From: an uncultured Methanobrevibacter sp.
Lineage (GTDB): Archaea; Methanobacteriota; Methanobacteria; Methanobacteriales; Methanobacteriaceae
NCBI GenBank assembly: GCA_905235495.1
Contig: CAJOMK010000075.1
Location: forward strand, 1-6,460
Length of the DNA stretch: 6,460 nt
Direction: 5' to 3'
A program made the translations under genes and the position numbers. The first letter of the stretch is position 1, and the number at the start of each line of letters is the position of its first letter. Shown here piece after piece: positions 1 to 5,792 of this stretch. The notes under the pieces are model-generated. The model saw nothing but the letters and a program-made list of their open reading frames with translations. It made no database searches and was not told the origin of the DNA.

Positions 1-473
1 AACACAGCTTGAGGAATACTGTGGGTGGACTGTACAAACTCCAAAGTGATATCCTTGGACAACTTAATCTTGCTTCCAGGATTAAGTGGTCTTATTGGAT
101 TGTTTACCTTGAATTTACGTTCTCCCCTAATTTGTTTTTCAATGAGTGCAGTAGTATATGGAGTACCGATGATCGGTGCGTCATATCTATGAGCCAATTT
201 AGCTACAGCACCTATGTGGTCCAAGTGACCGTGAGAAAAGACTATTCCTTTTACCTTTCCATCCACATCCTTCATGATGGTATCATCAGGAATAATTCCC
301 CTTTCGATTAAATCCAAACTATGCATTCTGTCTATATCTGTATCTTCGTGAATACTGATTCTGTCTAAGTGGATACCCATATCAAAAATGACTACATCTT
401 CTCCTACTTTAACTGCAGTCATATTCTTACCTACTTCTTCATATCCACCAATTGCAATAACTTCTACAGTCAT
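1..473 (-). CDS. rnj: Archaeal RNase J-type metallo-beta-lactamase ribonuclease, N-terminal part (partial)
   Basis: This is the first 157 codons of a metallo-beta-lactamase/beta-CASP ribonuclease; the rest lies left of position 1. Such enzymes degrade and trim RNA in the cytoplasm with a pair of zinc ions. Visible zinc-site motifs are the motif-I Asp (D31, in IFDMG), the motif-II signature HGHLDH at residues 81-86, and a motif-III His (H151, in STHSIP). The N-terminus (VEVIAIGGYEEVGKNM) is typical of euryarchaeal RNase J, usually about 450 aa, so roughly a third is seen. The ATG start at 473-471 is supported by a strong Shine-Dalgarno sequence six bases upstream. It follows idi2 on the same strand after a 114-bp gap, the order I recall for the Methanothermobacter mevalonate cluster, where idsA and gltX come next. 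The family call is firm; the exact RNase J subtype is from resemblance only. Confidence 0.93.
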   Translation of the reverse strand, partial: MTVEVIAIGGYEEVGKNMTAVKVGEDVVIFDMGIHLDRISIHEDTDIDRMHSLDLIERGIIPDDTIMKDVDGKVKGIVFSHGHLDHIGAVAKLAHRYDAPIIGTPYTTALIEKQIRGERKFKVNNPIRPLNPGSKIKLSKDITLEFVQSTHSIPQAV

Positions 474-477
474 TTAT

Positions 478-485
478 ATCCTCCT
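478..485 (-). promoter_or_regulatory. Strong ribosome binding site of RNase J gene
   Basis: The minus strand reads AGGAGGAT, a near-perfect complement to the 16S rRNA tail. Six bases separate AGGAGG from the ATG at 473. It is the strongest Shine-Dalgarno sequence in the window and fixes the RNase J start. Confidence 0.85.
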
Positions 486-564
486 TTTTGTTTTTTCCGT
501 AAAAATAATGAGTATTATTAAGTAAACTAGATTTACTGGTTAATATTTAAAAAAGATAATTTAA

Positions 565-574
565 TTTATAAAAA
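565..574 (-). promoter_or_regulatory. Possible TATA box for RNase J
   Basis: The minus strand reads TTTTTATAAA, close to the archaeal TATA consensus, just past the idi2 stop. Transcription would be expected to start about 25 bases downstream, near 540, giving a leader of about 65 bases. That leader would contain two weak 6-bp hairpins: AGTAAA/TTTACT arms at 521-526 and 532-537, and AATAAT/ATTATT arms around 506-521. The DNA is AT-rich, so chance matches are common; co-transcription with idi2 is equally possible. Confidence 0.3.
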
Positions 575-587
575 CATTTAAAACTAG

Positions 588-1637
588 TTATTTTCTTGCA
601 TAAGCTTTAGTATCAAAGCCTCTTGCTTCGAGCCAATCCTTAGTTTCTCCTTTTATTACAAGACTGGAATTCTTTAACTCTTCGATATTGGAAGCCCCAA
701 CTAAAAACATTGCGATTCTTAAAGATTCATTGAACCTTTCAACCATTTGAACTAAAGCTTCTTGTCCTTCATAAGCACCCTTAAGTGCAGGAAGTGCCAT
801 ACCAACAGCATCTGCACCTAATGCAATGGCCTTTGCAGCATCTAAACCTGAACGAATACCTCCAGAAGATATTACTGGAATGTCAACGGAATTAACAACT
901 TCTGCAGTGCTTACAGCAGCAGGAATTCCCCAATCCCAGAACAATTCTCCCATATAACTGTCATCTGCACGGTAAGTTTCAACAGCTGCCCAACTGGTTC
1001 CTCCAGCACCTTCTACATCAATAAAGCTTACTCCTGCCTTTTCCAAAGTTTTTGCATCTTCAGCAGAAATACCAGTACCTGTTTCCTTTGCCATAACTGG
1101 AACTTTTACGCTTTTGCAGATATCAGCTATTGAATCTATATATCCTCTTGCATCAAGATCCCCTTCAGGTTGAATTACTTCCTGTAAAGGGTTTAAATGA
1201 ATTGCTAAAATATCACTGTCCAATATTTCAACTGCTTTCTCCGCCAAATCAGATTGTGGTGCCCCAATATTACCTAAAACAAGTGTTGATGGAGCATATT
1301 CTCTTACAACATCATAAGTGTCTCTCAATTCTGGGTTTACAATAGCTGCCCTTTGACTTCCTAATCCTAAACCAATCTGCTTGTCTTCTGCAACAGTGGC
1401 CAATTCCTTATTGATGTCCTTTGCAGCAGGATGCCCTCCAGTAATTGCTGTAATGAATAATGGAGATTCCAGTTTTTTTCCAAAAACTTCAGTTGAAATA
1501 TCAATTTCTTCCTTATGAACTTCAGGCAATGCCCTATGAATCAATTCAATGTCTTCAAAGCCTGTAGTTTTATCCTTATAATTGACATCATAATTCTTAC
1601 AAATTAATAAATGTTCTAATTTTCTATCTGAAATCAT
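588..1637 (-). CDS. fni: Type 2 isopentenyl-diphosphate delta-isomerase (FMN-dependent)
   Basis: This cytoplasmic flavoenzyme interconverts IPP and DMAPP, the primer for archaeal isoprenoid lipids, using reduced FMN and Mg2+. The 349-aa product is full length for the family (usually about 330-370 aa). Visible signatures are ITAITGGHP (62-70), the flavin-contacting GLGSQRAA (91-98), NIGAPQ (123-128), HLNPLQE (147-153, with the Gln-Glu pair expected for metal/substrate binding), AKETGTGIS (183-191), the glycine-rich GAGGTSWAAVETYR (210-223) and the TIM-barrel phosphate-binding SSGGIRSG (257-264). I chose the ATG at 1637: its N-terminus MISDRKLEHLL matches the family start as I remember it, and a weak GTGGA-like Shine-Dalgarno lies just upstream. 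The frame stays open to a TTG at 1658, which would add seven residues but has no ribosome binding site. It lies downstream of mvk and ipk on the same strand but is separated from ipk by about 490 bp, so it probably has its own promoter. The function is secure. Confidence 0.96.
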   Translation of the reverse strand: MISDRKLEHLLICKNYDVNYKDKTTGFEDIELIHRALPEVHKEEIDISTEVFGKKLESPLFITAITGGHPAAKDINKELATVAEDKQIGLGLGSQRAAIVNPELRDTYDVVREYAPSTLVLGNIGAPQSDLAEKAVEILDSDILAIHLNPLQEVIQPEGDLDARGYIDSIADICKSVKVPVMAKETGTGISAEDAKTLEKAGVSFIDVEGAGGTSWAAVETYRADDSYMGELFWDWGIPAAVSTAEVVNSVDIPVISSGGIRSGLDAAKAIALGADAVGMALPALKGAYEGQEALVQMVERFNESLRIAMFLVGASNIEELKNSSLVIKGETKDWLEARGFDTKAYARK

Positions 1638-1672
1638 TGTTTCCACTTTTGTATTCAATTAATAGTAATCAT

Positions 1673-1722
1673 AATAATTTAAATTATTTGAAATTATTAG
1701 ATATTATTTAAAATAATTTCAA
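1673..1722. repeat. Cluster of palindromic AATAATTT motifs upstream of idi2
   Basis: Four copies of the 8-mer AATAATTT or its complement AAATTATT lie at 1673-1680, 1681-1688, 1691-1698 and 1712-1719. The first two form a perfect 16-bp palindrome (1673-1688). The last two lie inside an 11-bp inverted repeat: TTGAAATTATT at 1688-1698 and its exact complement at 1712-1722. The block ends 35 bp before the idi2 ATG, where a promoter or operator would be expected, and includes the TATA-like stretch TTTAAATAATAT on the minus strand. The extreme AT content makes chance palindromes likely, so the regulatory role is inferred. Confidence 0.4.
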
Positions 1723-2105
1723 TCGTTAGAACCTAAAAAAAAAGCAAGTATAATAAATGTTTTATAGAAAAACTAAATAATTAACTGTTTTTAAATAATA
1801 AACCTTTATAATTGTTTATCAAAATAAACTAATACATCTAAAATTCTTTAAAATAGAAATTAAATTTAACAAAGCCCTTATAAAAATTAGTTAAATTAAA
1901 TATCTTACGTGTTTAATTAGGTCTCGAATGAATTTAAAAATATTAAAACTTGACTTATATTGATTTTAAATATTTTAAATCGAAATATGTGAAAAATTAC
2001 ATATATTTACCTATTTATAATTTTTCTTTTCATCATATTTAAATATTAGGTTAAAATAGAGGTTATTTTAAGAAAAATAATTATAAAAAAATAAGAAAAT
2101 GAAAT
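1723..2105. other. Gene-free AT-rich spacer between ipk and idi2
   Basis: I see no plausible gene on either strand in this stretch; stops are dense in all frames and no protein-like segment emerges. It holds several small dyads. AATTTAAC (1863-1870) pairs with GTTAAATT (1890-1897). ATATGT (1985-1990) pairs with ACATAT (1999-2004). TTAAAATA (2051-2058) pairs with TATTTTAA (2064-2071) across a five-base GAGGT loop. A 9-bp tandem repeat, ATTTTAAAT twice, lies at 1963-1980. None resembles a tRNA, a known riboswitch or a CRISPR repeat. A small RNA cannot be excluded from sequence alone. Confidence 0.6.
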
Positions 2106-2116
2106 AAAAAAAAAAA
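2106..2116 (-). terminator. Oligo-T terminator after ipk
   Basis: Ten bases past the ipk stop, the minus strand carries a run of eleven T residues, followed by further T-rich DNA. Archaeal RNA polymerase terminates at such oligo-T tracts without needing a hairpin. With the spacer beyond, this suggests that much of the mvk-ipk transcript ends here rather than running into idi2. Confidence 0.5.
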
Positions 2117-2126
2117 CTAATAAAGA

Positions 2127-2942
2127 TTATTTTCTGCAGATTTTAGTTCCATTCACTTTCATTCCTTGAAGCGCCTTTGCAATAGCTCTTTTTTCATTTG
2201 CATTGATGATTTCAGAACTGATTCCATAATCTGCCAAATCCAATAGCTCCTTTACCTTACCGACCATACCACCGGTGACATCAACATTAGTGGTGGATTC
2301 CAAGAACTTTATGTCTTCAATGGAGTTCACTTCATCAACATGAACTGCATCATCATGGATTTTAGGGTTTTTGGTATAGACTCCTGCAACGTCAGTTCCA
2401 AGAACTATTCTATCAGACTTTAAGAATTTAGCAATGTATTGGAGCACTTGATCTCCTGAGATGACAGCAATCTTCACTTCATCATCAATAACCACATCTC
2501 CAAAGAGAACTGGCACAAATCCTTCGCTTATATATGTTTTTATTAAATCCAAGTCAAAGTCATAGATTCTCTTATTGTGTGAAGTGATGCAAGATGATGG
2601 AGGTATGGCAATGCAAGGAATACCATGTGCAATCAAAGATTCACAGATGATTGAATTAAGCTTTTTAACCTCATTTTGAACTTCAGCAAATCCTATCCTC
2701 TTTTCAAGATAATCCTCCATTTCAAAAGGTTCTCCAATCTTATACTTCTTAGCTGGAGGATGGCCGAAAGATCCTGCTCCATGAATAATCACAAGACCAT
2801 CTATCAAGTCATTGCTGATTTCCTCAGCGTATAGAGATTCTCTGATTTCATCCGCAATACGATTTAAATTATCATAATCAACCTTAGGTTCTGCTGAATC
2901 CTTTTCAGTTAATATGCTTCCACCAATCTTTAAAATAATCAT
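2127..2942 (-). CDS. ipk: Isopentenyl phosphate kinase
   Basis: This amino-acid-kinase-fold enzyme transfers phosphate from ATP to isopentenyl phosphate to give IPP, the step that distinguishes the archaeal mevalonate route from the eukaryotic one. The 271-aa product is full length. Visible features are the N-terminal nucleotide-binding KIGGSILT (5-12), the glycine-rich HGAGSFGHP (54-62), whose second histidine (H61) aligns with the catalytic His known from characterised archaeal IPKs, LFGDVV (146-151), SGDQ (162-165), LGTDVAGVYTKNP (181-193) and GGMVGKV (224-230). The ATG at 2942 gives a start (MIILKIGGS) that fits the family exactly. Its ribosome binding site is weak: GTGAT, three bases from the ATG. 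It follows mvk by 85 bp and is probably co-transcribed with it. Adjacency to mvk and the glycine-rich loop make fosfomycin kinase or another relative unlikely. Confidence 0.96.
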   Translation of the reverse strand: MIILKIGGSILTEKDSAEPKVDYDNLNRIADEIRESLYAEEISNDLIDGLVIIHGAGSFGHPPAKKYKIGEPFEMEDYLEKRIGFAEVQNEVKKLNSIICESLIAHGIPCIAIPPSSCITSHNKRIYDFDLDLIKTYISEGFVPVLFGDVVIDDEVKIAVISGDQVLQYIAKFLKSDRIVLGTDVAGVYTKNPKIHDDAVHVDEVNSIEDIKFLESTTNVDVTGGMVGKVKELLDLADYGISSEIINANEKRAIAKALQGMKVNGTKICRK

Positions 2943-2965
2943 AAAATCACACTATAAATAAAAAT

Positions 2966-2984
2966 AATTAATTAATTAATTAAT
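2966..2984. repeat. AATT tetranucleotide microsatellite between mvk and ipk
   Basis: Four full copies and one partial copy of AATT run without interruption in the 85-bp mvk-ipk spacer, 24 bp upstream of the ipk start. Such tracts can gain or lose units by slippage. No effect on a reading frame is possible here; any effect would be on spacing or RNA structure. Confidence 0.75.
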
Positions 2985-3027
2985 GAATAATAATTGAAAT
3001 AAATGCCAAATTATCCTATTCAATTGA

Positions 3028-4011
3028 TTAAGGCAAAGAAGGAGATTTTCTATTTACCAAAACACCATCCTTTGAGAATTTGACTTTAATTGTTTTATCT
3101 TCAACATTTATTGCATCTGCAACTTGGTCTATTGTCTCTTCACTGCATAGGGAAATTATACTGCCTCCACCACCGGAACCTGTGATTTTGGATGCAATGG
3201 CTCCATTGTCACGAGCTGTATAAATCATTCTGGACAATTCATAGGTATTTACACCTAAAGAGTCAAGCAATCCCTGATTCAAATTCATCAATTCTGCAAT
3301 CCTTTCGACATCGTTCTTTATGAGTGCAACTCTTGCCTCATTTGCTATCTTACCCATTGTAGAGATTATTGGATTGACCAATTCAGGATAAGTTTCCTTT
3401 AATGTCTTTACATTCTTGACCATTTTAGCAGTGTTCCCATACTTATTTGTGAATCCTACAACAAATGGTGCATCTAAATGATTATCAAAACGAACTATTC
3501 TTTTTTCACGGGATAAGTAGATTAATCCTCCATATGTACTTATCAAGGTATCCAAAGGACTTGCTATTCCTTGAACATCCTCTTCAACACAATGAGCTTC
3601 ATGTGCAAGGGTTTCCTTAGTGAATTCAACTCCGTGATAATGATGCAATGCAGCAATTGTAGCTACTGTTACCGCTGCAGAAGAACCTAAACCTGAACCT
3701 ATAGGAAGATTAAGTGATAGGTTCATGTCAATGTTACTGTGATCATGGAACTTCCCCATAACATTTAAGATATAACGAATGATACCAGGTTTACCTCTAA
3801 CTAATGTATAAGTTCCTCTACGAGTATCCATCTTGACTTCAAAACCTAAATCATTGGATTTTAATGTGGAGTGATTGTTATTGGATTTTCGTATGCTTAC
3901 TGTAGCCCTTTTATTGACTGCACCGGCAATAGCAGGTTCATCATAAACCACTGAATGTTCACCAAAAAGGATTGTTTTCCCAGGTGCAGAAGCTACTGAT
4001 ATGTGTCTCAT
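3028..4011 (-). CDS. mvk: Mevalonate kinase (GHMP kinase family)
   Basis: This cytoplasmic enzyme phosphorylates mevalonate to mevalonate 5-phosphate with ATP, committing it to isoprenoid lipid synthesis. At 327 aa it is a normal archaeal mevalonate kinase. All three GHMP motifs are visible: motif 1, SAPGKTILFGEHSVVYDEP (8-26, with the conserved Lys12 and Glu18); motif 2, the ATP loop PIGSGLGSSAA (103-113); and motif 3, KITGSGGGGS (275-284). ASPLDT (150-155) carries the Asp expected as catalytic base (D154). GEHSVVY and the SPLDT context favour mevalonate kinase over homoserine or galactose kinases, as do the ipk and idi2 genes downstream. The ATG at 4011 has a good Shine-Dalgarno (AGGAGAA) seven bases upstream. 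It is the first gene of the minus-strand cluster, and its promoter must lie in the divergent region to its right. Confidence 0.96.
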   Translation of the reverse strand: MRHISVASAPGKTILFGEHSVVYDEPAIAGAVNKRATVSIRKSNNNHSTLKSNDLGFEVKMDTRRGTYTLVRGKPGIIRYILNVMGKFHDHSNIDMNLSLNLPIGSGLGSSAAVTVATIAALHHYHGVEFTKETLAHEAHCVEEDVQGIASPLDTLISTYGGLIYLSREKRIVRFDNHLDAPFVVGFTNKYGNTAKMVKNVKTLKETYPELVNPIISTMGKIANEARVALIKNDVERIAELMNLNQGLLDSLGVNTYELSRMIYTARDNGAIASKITGSGGGGSIISLCSEETIDQVADAINVEDKTIKVKFSKDGVLVNRKSPSLP

Positions 4012-4018
4012 ATTTTAA

Positions 4019-4025
4019 TTCTCCT
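4019..4025 (-). promoter_or_regulatory. Ribosome binding site of mvk
   Basis: The minus strand reads AGGAGAA seven bases before the ATG at 4011, a good Shine-Dalgarno that confirms the mvk start. Confidence 0.75.
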
Positions 4026-4117
4026 ACTCATTAATTCGATGAAGATTTTGAAAAATAAACTTAAAATATTAGTCTTATTCAAAACTCATTTTAAAATTTT
4101 CTATAAAATTGACATAT

Positions 4118-4127
4118 ATTTATAAAT
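4118..4127. promoter_or_regulatory. Palindromic TATA-like element between divergent mvk and the small cysteine gene
   Basis: ATTTATAAAT is its own reverse complement, so it can serve as a TATA box in either direction. Rightward, transcription would begin near 4149, giving a leader of about 15 bases before the ATG at 4164. Leftward, it would begin near 4095, giving a leader of about 85 bases for mvk. A second, poorer TATA-like stretch (TTTTATAGA on the minus strand, near 4099-4107) could instead serve mvk. The assignment rests on motif and spacing only. Confidence 0.45.
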
Positions 4128-4137
4128 TTTATATTAA

Positions 4138-4158
4138 ATAGTATAAAAACTATACTAT
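4138..4158. promoter_or_regulatory. Perfect 8-bp inverted repeat, candidate operator
   Basis: ATAGTATA (4138-4145) and its exact complement TATACTAT (4151-4158) flank the five bases AAAAC. The dyad lies ten bases right of the palindromic TATA element, at the predicted start of rightward transcription and six bases before the small gene's ATG. A dimeric repressor bound here could block the small gene and perhaps affect mvk. No regulator gene is nearby, so this is inferred from position and symmetry. Confidence 0.4.
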
Positions 4159-4163
4159 AGATT

Positions 4164-4295
4164 ATGGAGAAAATGATTAAAGAGAAAGAATGTCACAAAT
4201 GCAAATATTTGGAATTTGATTTGGATTTATGCACCCAATTCTTTTGCATATATCAGGAGAAGCTGATTAAACAGGAAGATAGTTGCGATAATTAG
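4164..4295 (+). CDS. Small five-cysteine protein of unknown function (43 aa)
   Basis: I do not recognise this protein. The frame runs from the ATG at 4164 to a TAG ending at 4295 and encodes 43 mostly charged residues. Cysteines lie at 10, 13, 23, 28 and 41: a CHKC knuckle (10-13), two more cysteines in the middle (LDLCTQFFC, 20-28) and one near the C-terminus (DSCDN). The spacing suggests a small zinc- or iron-sulfur-binding fold. There is no signal peptide or membrane helix. A second ATG at 4173, preceded by GGAG three bases upstream, could be the true start and would remove three residues. It is divergent from mvk, has a TATA-like element about 37 bases upstream and an inverted repeat at its presumed transcription start. 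The cysteine content, unusual in such AT-rich DNA, and the promoter-like layout argue that it is real; conservation is untested. Confidence 0.55.
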   Translation: MEKMIKEKECHKCKYLEFDLDLCTQFFCIYQEKLIKQEDSCDN

Positions 4296-4343
4296 ATAAA
4301 AAAGTGAAATGACTCTATTTAGAAGTCAAAAAATAGAAAAAAG

Positions 4344-4356
4344 TTTATAATTATAA
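4344..4356 (+). promoter_or_regulatory. Probable TATA box of the M50 protease pseudogene
   Basis: The plus strand reads TTTATAATTATAA, preceded by the purine-rich GAAAAAAG expected of a TFB recognition element. A start about 25 bases downstream would fall near 4370-4376, almost on the damaged initiation codon, implying a very short or absent leader. Confidence 0.45.
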
Positions 4357-4373
4357 TGGGATTATGTAAATTT

Positions 4374-5004
4374 ATGTAAAATTTAGAAAAAGAGAAGCAA
4401 TAGAATTAATAATTGCATTCATTTTGTTTTGCAATATCAACCGTTGGAATAGACATCCCTAGAATTCTTTCACTTACCTATTGTAATGATAGGTGTAGCT
4501 CCCGGAACTATATTGCATGAGATTGGACACAAATTCATGGCAATGAAATATGGTTACCAGCCAGAATTTAAATTATGGCATTTTAAGATTGTTAATTGCA
4601 TTTGTCGCCGCATTTTTCGGATTTTGTATTTGCAGTACTAGGTACAGTTAAGATTGATTCAGAACAATTAAGCGATGAAATGAACGGTAAGATTAAAATT
4701 GCAGGACCACTAAGCAATATTGCGCTTGCAGTAATATTCATATTGATTGCCATTTTGACATATCCTTTCTTTTACCACTCACACATAGCCAGATTAACAT
4801 ATTTGACCTGTAATGTAGGATTCTCTGTAAATAGTTTTTTGGCAACATTTAACTTTAATTCCTATCTATAGTTTTGATGGAGCCAAGGTCTTAAAGTGGA
4901 GCATTGGAAAATGGACTTTTTCATTCGCAATTTCAGCAATCCTGATGCTGTTGTCCATTACAATAGGTGCAGAACATATGGTCCAAATTATCATTGGAAT
5001 ATAA
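4374..5004 (+). pseudogene. M50 (site-2-protease-like) membrane metalloprotease, multiply frameshifted
   Basis: Family members are membrane zinc proteases that cut within or near the bilayer. Six consecutive segments in frames shifting by +1 each time rebuild a product of about 208 aa, a normal length. Visible pieces are KFRKREAIELIIAF, the zinc site HEIGH (4516-4530), the helix LLIAFVAAFFGF, AGPLSNIALAVIF, and the third-ligand region NLIPIYSFDGAKVL (from about 4852), then a last helix and the stop at 5002-5004. About six hydrophobic segments are evident. The shifts fall near 4427-4430, 4471-4476, 4581-4586, 4622-4625 and 4854-4856; each is undone by removing one T or A. The start is also suspect: the ATG at 4374 is out of frame with the first segment and runs straight into TAA, while the in-frame ATG at 4364 is likewise followed by TAA. 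No other in-frame stops were found. This is either a recent pseudogene or a sequencing artefact; the family is clear. Confidence 0.85.
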
Positions 5005-5058
5005 TGAAATTAATGAAAATAAATAAAAAATAAATGAAAATATTATTGAAGATATAAC

Positions 5059-5669
5059 ATGAAGGTTTTACTTATTAATGGAAGTCCTCATAAGGAAGGT
5101 TGTACATTTACAACACTCACAGAAATTAAGGGCCAATTGAAAAAGGAAGAAATCGAAAGCGAAATCTTTTGGATTGGAAATAAGCCTGTTAGAGGCTGCA
5201 TAGCTTGTGGAAAATGTGAAACTTTGGAAAGATGTGCATTTGACAATGATGTAGCAAATGAAATAGCAGATAAAATCATTGAATCTGATGGTCTTATTAT
5301 AGGCTCACCTGTTTATTACACAGGACCTAATGGAGCATTATGCGCTATACTTGATAGAGTCTTCTATTCAACAAGTTCCAAATTCGCATTCAATCCGAGT
5401 GCATCAGTGGTAAGCTGCCATAGAGGTGAATCAACAGCAAGCTTTGATAGATTAAACAAATATTTCACAATTTTTCCAATATGCCCCTTGTAGCTTCTAA
5501 ATATTGGAATATGGTTCATGGAAACAACCCTGAAGAAGTAAAACAAGATTTAGAAGGGCTTCACACTATGAGAACCTTAGCAAGAAATATGGCTTGGCTC
5601 TTAAAATCCATTGAAGGCAATGATTTGCCTGAGCAAGAAGAAAAAGTGTTTACTAATTTCATAAGATAA
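5059..5669 (+). pseudogene. Flavodoxin-fold iron-sulfur flavoprotein / NADPH-dependent FMN reductase family, one frameshift
   Basis: Relatives bind FMN and act as small cytoplasmic electron-transfer proteins or NAD(P)H-dependent reductases. The N-terminal frame (to about 5475) starts MKVLLINGSPHKEGCT, the FMN phosphate loop. It continues with GCIACGKC and a further Cys (C47, C50, C53, C59: a CX2CX2CX5C pattern) and with GSPVYYTGPNGAL (82-94), the second flavin-contact loop. It then reads out into an unrelated tail ending at 5493. The rest of the domain continues two frames over, from about 5476 to the TAA at 5669. Joined at the T5 run 5471-5475, the two parts give 202 aa, a normal family length. 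Removing two T residues gives KYFTISNMP across the join, which fits relatives as I remember them. The ribosome binding site is weak. It lies 54 bp after the M50 pseudogene on the same strand. Either a disabled gene or a homopolymer error; substrate and partner are unknown. Confidence 0.85.
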
Positions 5670-5694
5670 TTAGCAAATTAAAAAAAAAAAATAT

Positions 5695-5724
5695 TTAGAA
5701 AAGAAATCCTAATTTCTTTTCTAA
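5695..5724 (+). terminator. Hairpin terminator after the flavoprotein gene (usable from both sides)
   Basis: A perfect 13-bp stem (arms 5695-5707 and 5712-5724) with the four-base loop CCTA begins 25 bases after the flavoprotein stop. It is followed by T-rich DNA on the plus strand and by eleven T residues (complement of the A run ending about 5691) on the minus strand. It could therefore end transcription from either direction. Confidence 0.7.
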
Positions 5725-5757
5725 TTTCTATTATCTATTTTTAAGTCCTTTTCATGC

Positions 5758-5792
5758 AAAAAAAAGAAAAGAGTTTCAATTAAAACTCTTTT
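5758..5792 (-). terminator. Hairpin plus T8 terminator for the surface-protein gene
   Basis: On the minus strand a 10-bp stem (AAAAGAGTTT and its complement, 5767-5776 and 5783-5792) with a six-base loop is followed by one C and eight T residues (5758-5765). It lies about 150 bases past the surface-protein stop, facing that gene. Confidence 0.65.

Noticed and set aside
9..311. Plus-strand open frame of 100 codons
   Set aside because: It lies opposite the RNase J coding sequence, whose HGHLDH and other motifs are clear on the minus strand; the plus-strand peptide resembles nothing.
1130..1345. Plus-strand open frame of 71 codons
   Set aside because: It is antisense to the well-conserved core of idi2, with no ribosome binding site or family resemblance.
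1638..1658. TTG start adding seven residues to idi2
   Set aside because: No Shine-Dalgarno precedes it, and the family N-terminus begins at the internal ATG (MISDRKLEHL).
1723..2105. CRISPR array or riboswitch in the long spacer
   Set aside because: There are no regularly spaced repeats, and no conserved riboswitch core could be recognised; only short AT dyads are present.
4312..4330. Hairpin TGACT...AGTCA after the small cysteine gene
   Set aside because: The stem is only five base pairs with a nine-base loop and no strong T-run follows, so a terminator call is not supported.
4596..4871. Independent 91-aa membrane protein
   Set aside because: Its first residues are out of frame with the conserved protease helix; the open frame is one fragment of the frameshifted M50 gene.
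4374..5004. Programmed frameshifting in the M50 gene
   Set aside because: Five separate shifts in about 200 codons, with no consistent slippery motif or stimulatory structure, have no archaeal precedent known to me; decay or sequencing error is simpler.
5088..5546. Two minus-strand open frames (5088-5279 and 5364-5546)
   Set aside because: Both are antisense to the flavoprotein gene and show no protein-like features.
5481..5669. Independent 62-aa protein starting at the ATG at 5481
   Set aside because: It continues the flavoprotein C-terminal region, has no ribosome binding site and begins inside a conserved block.
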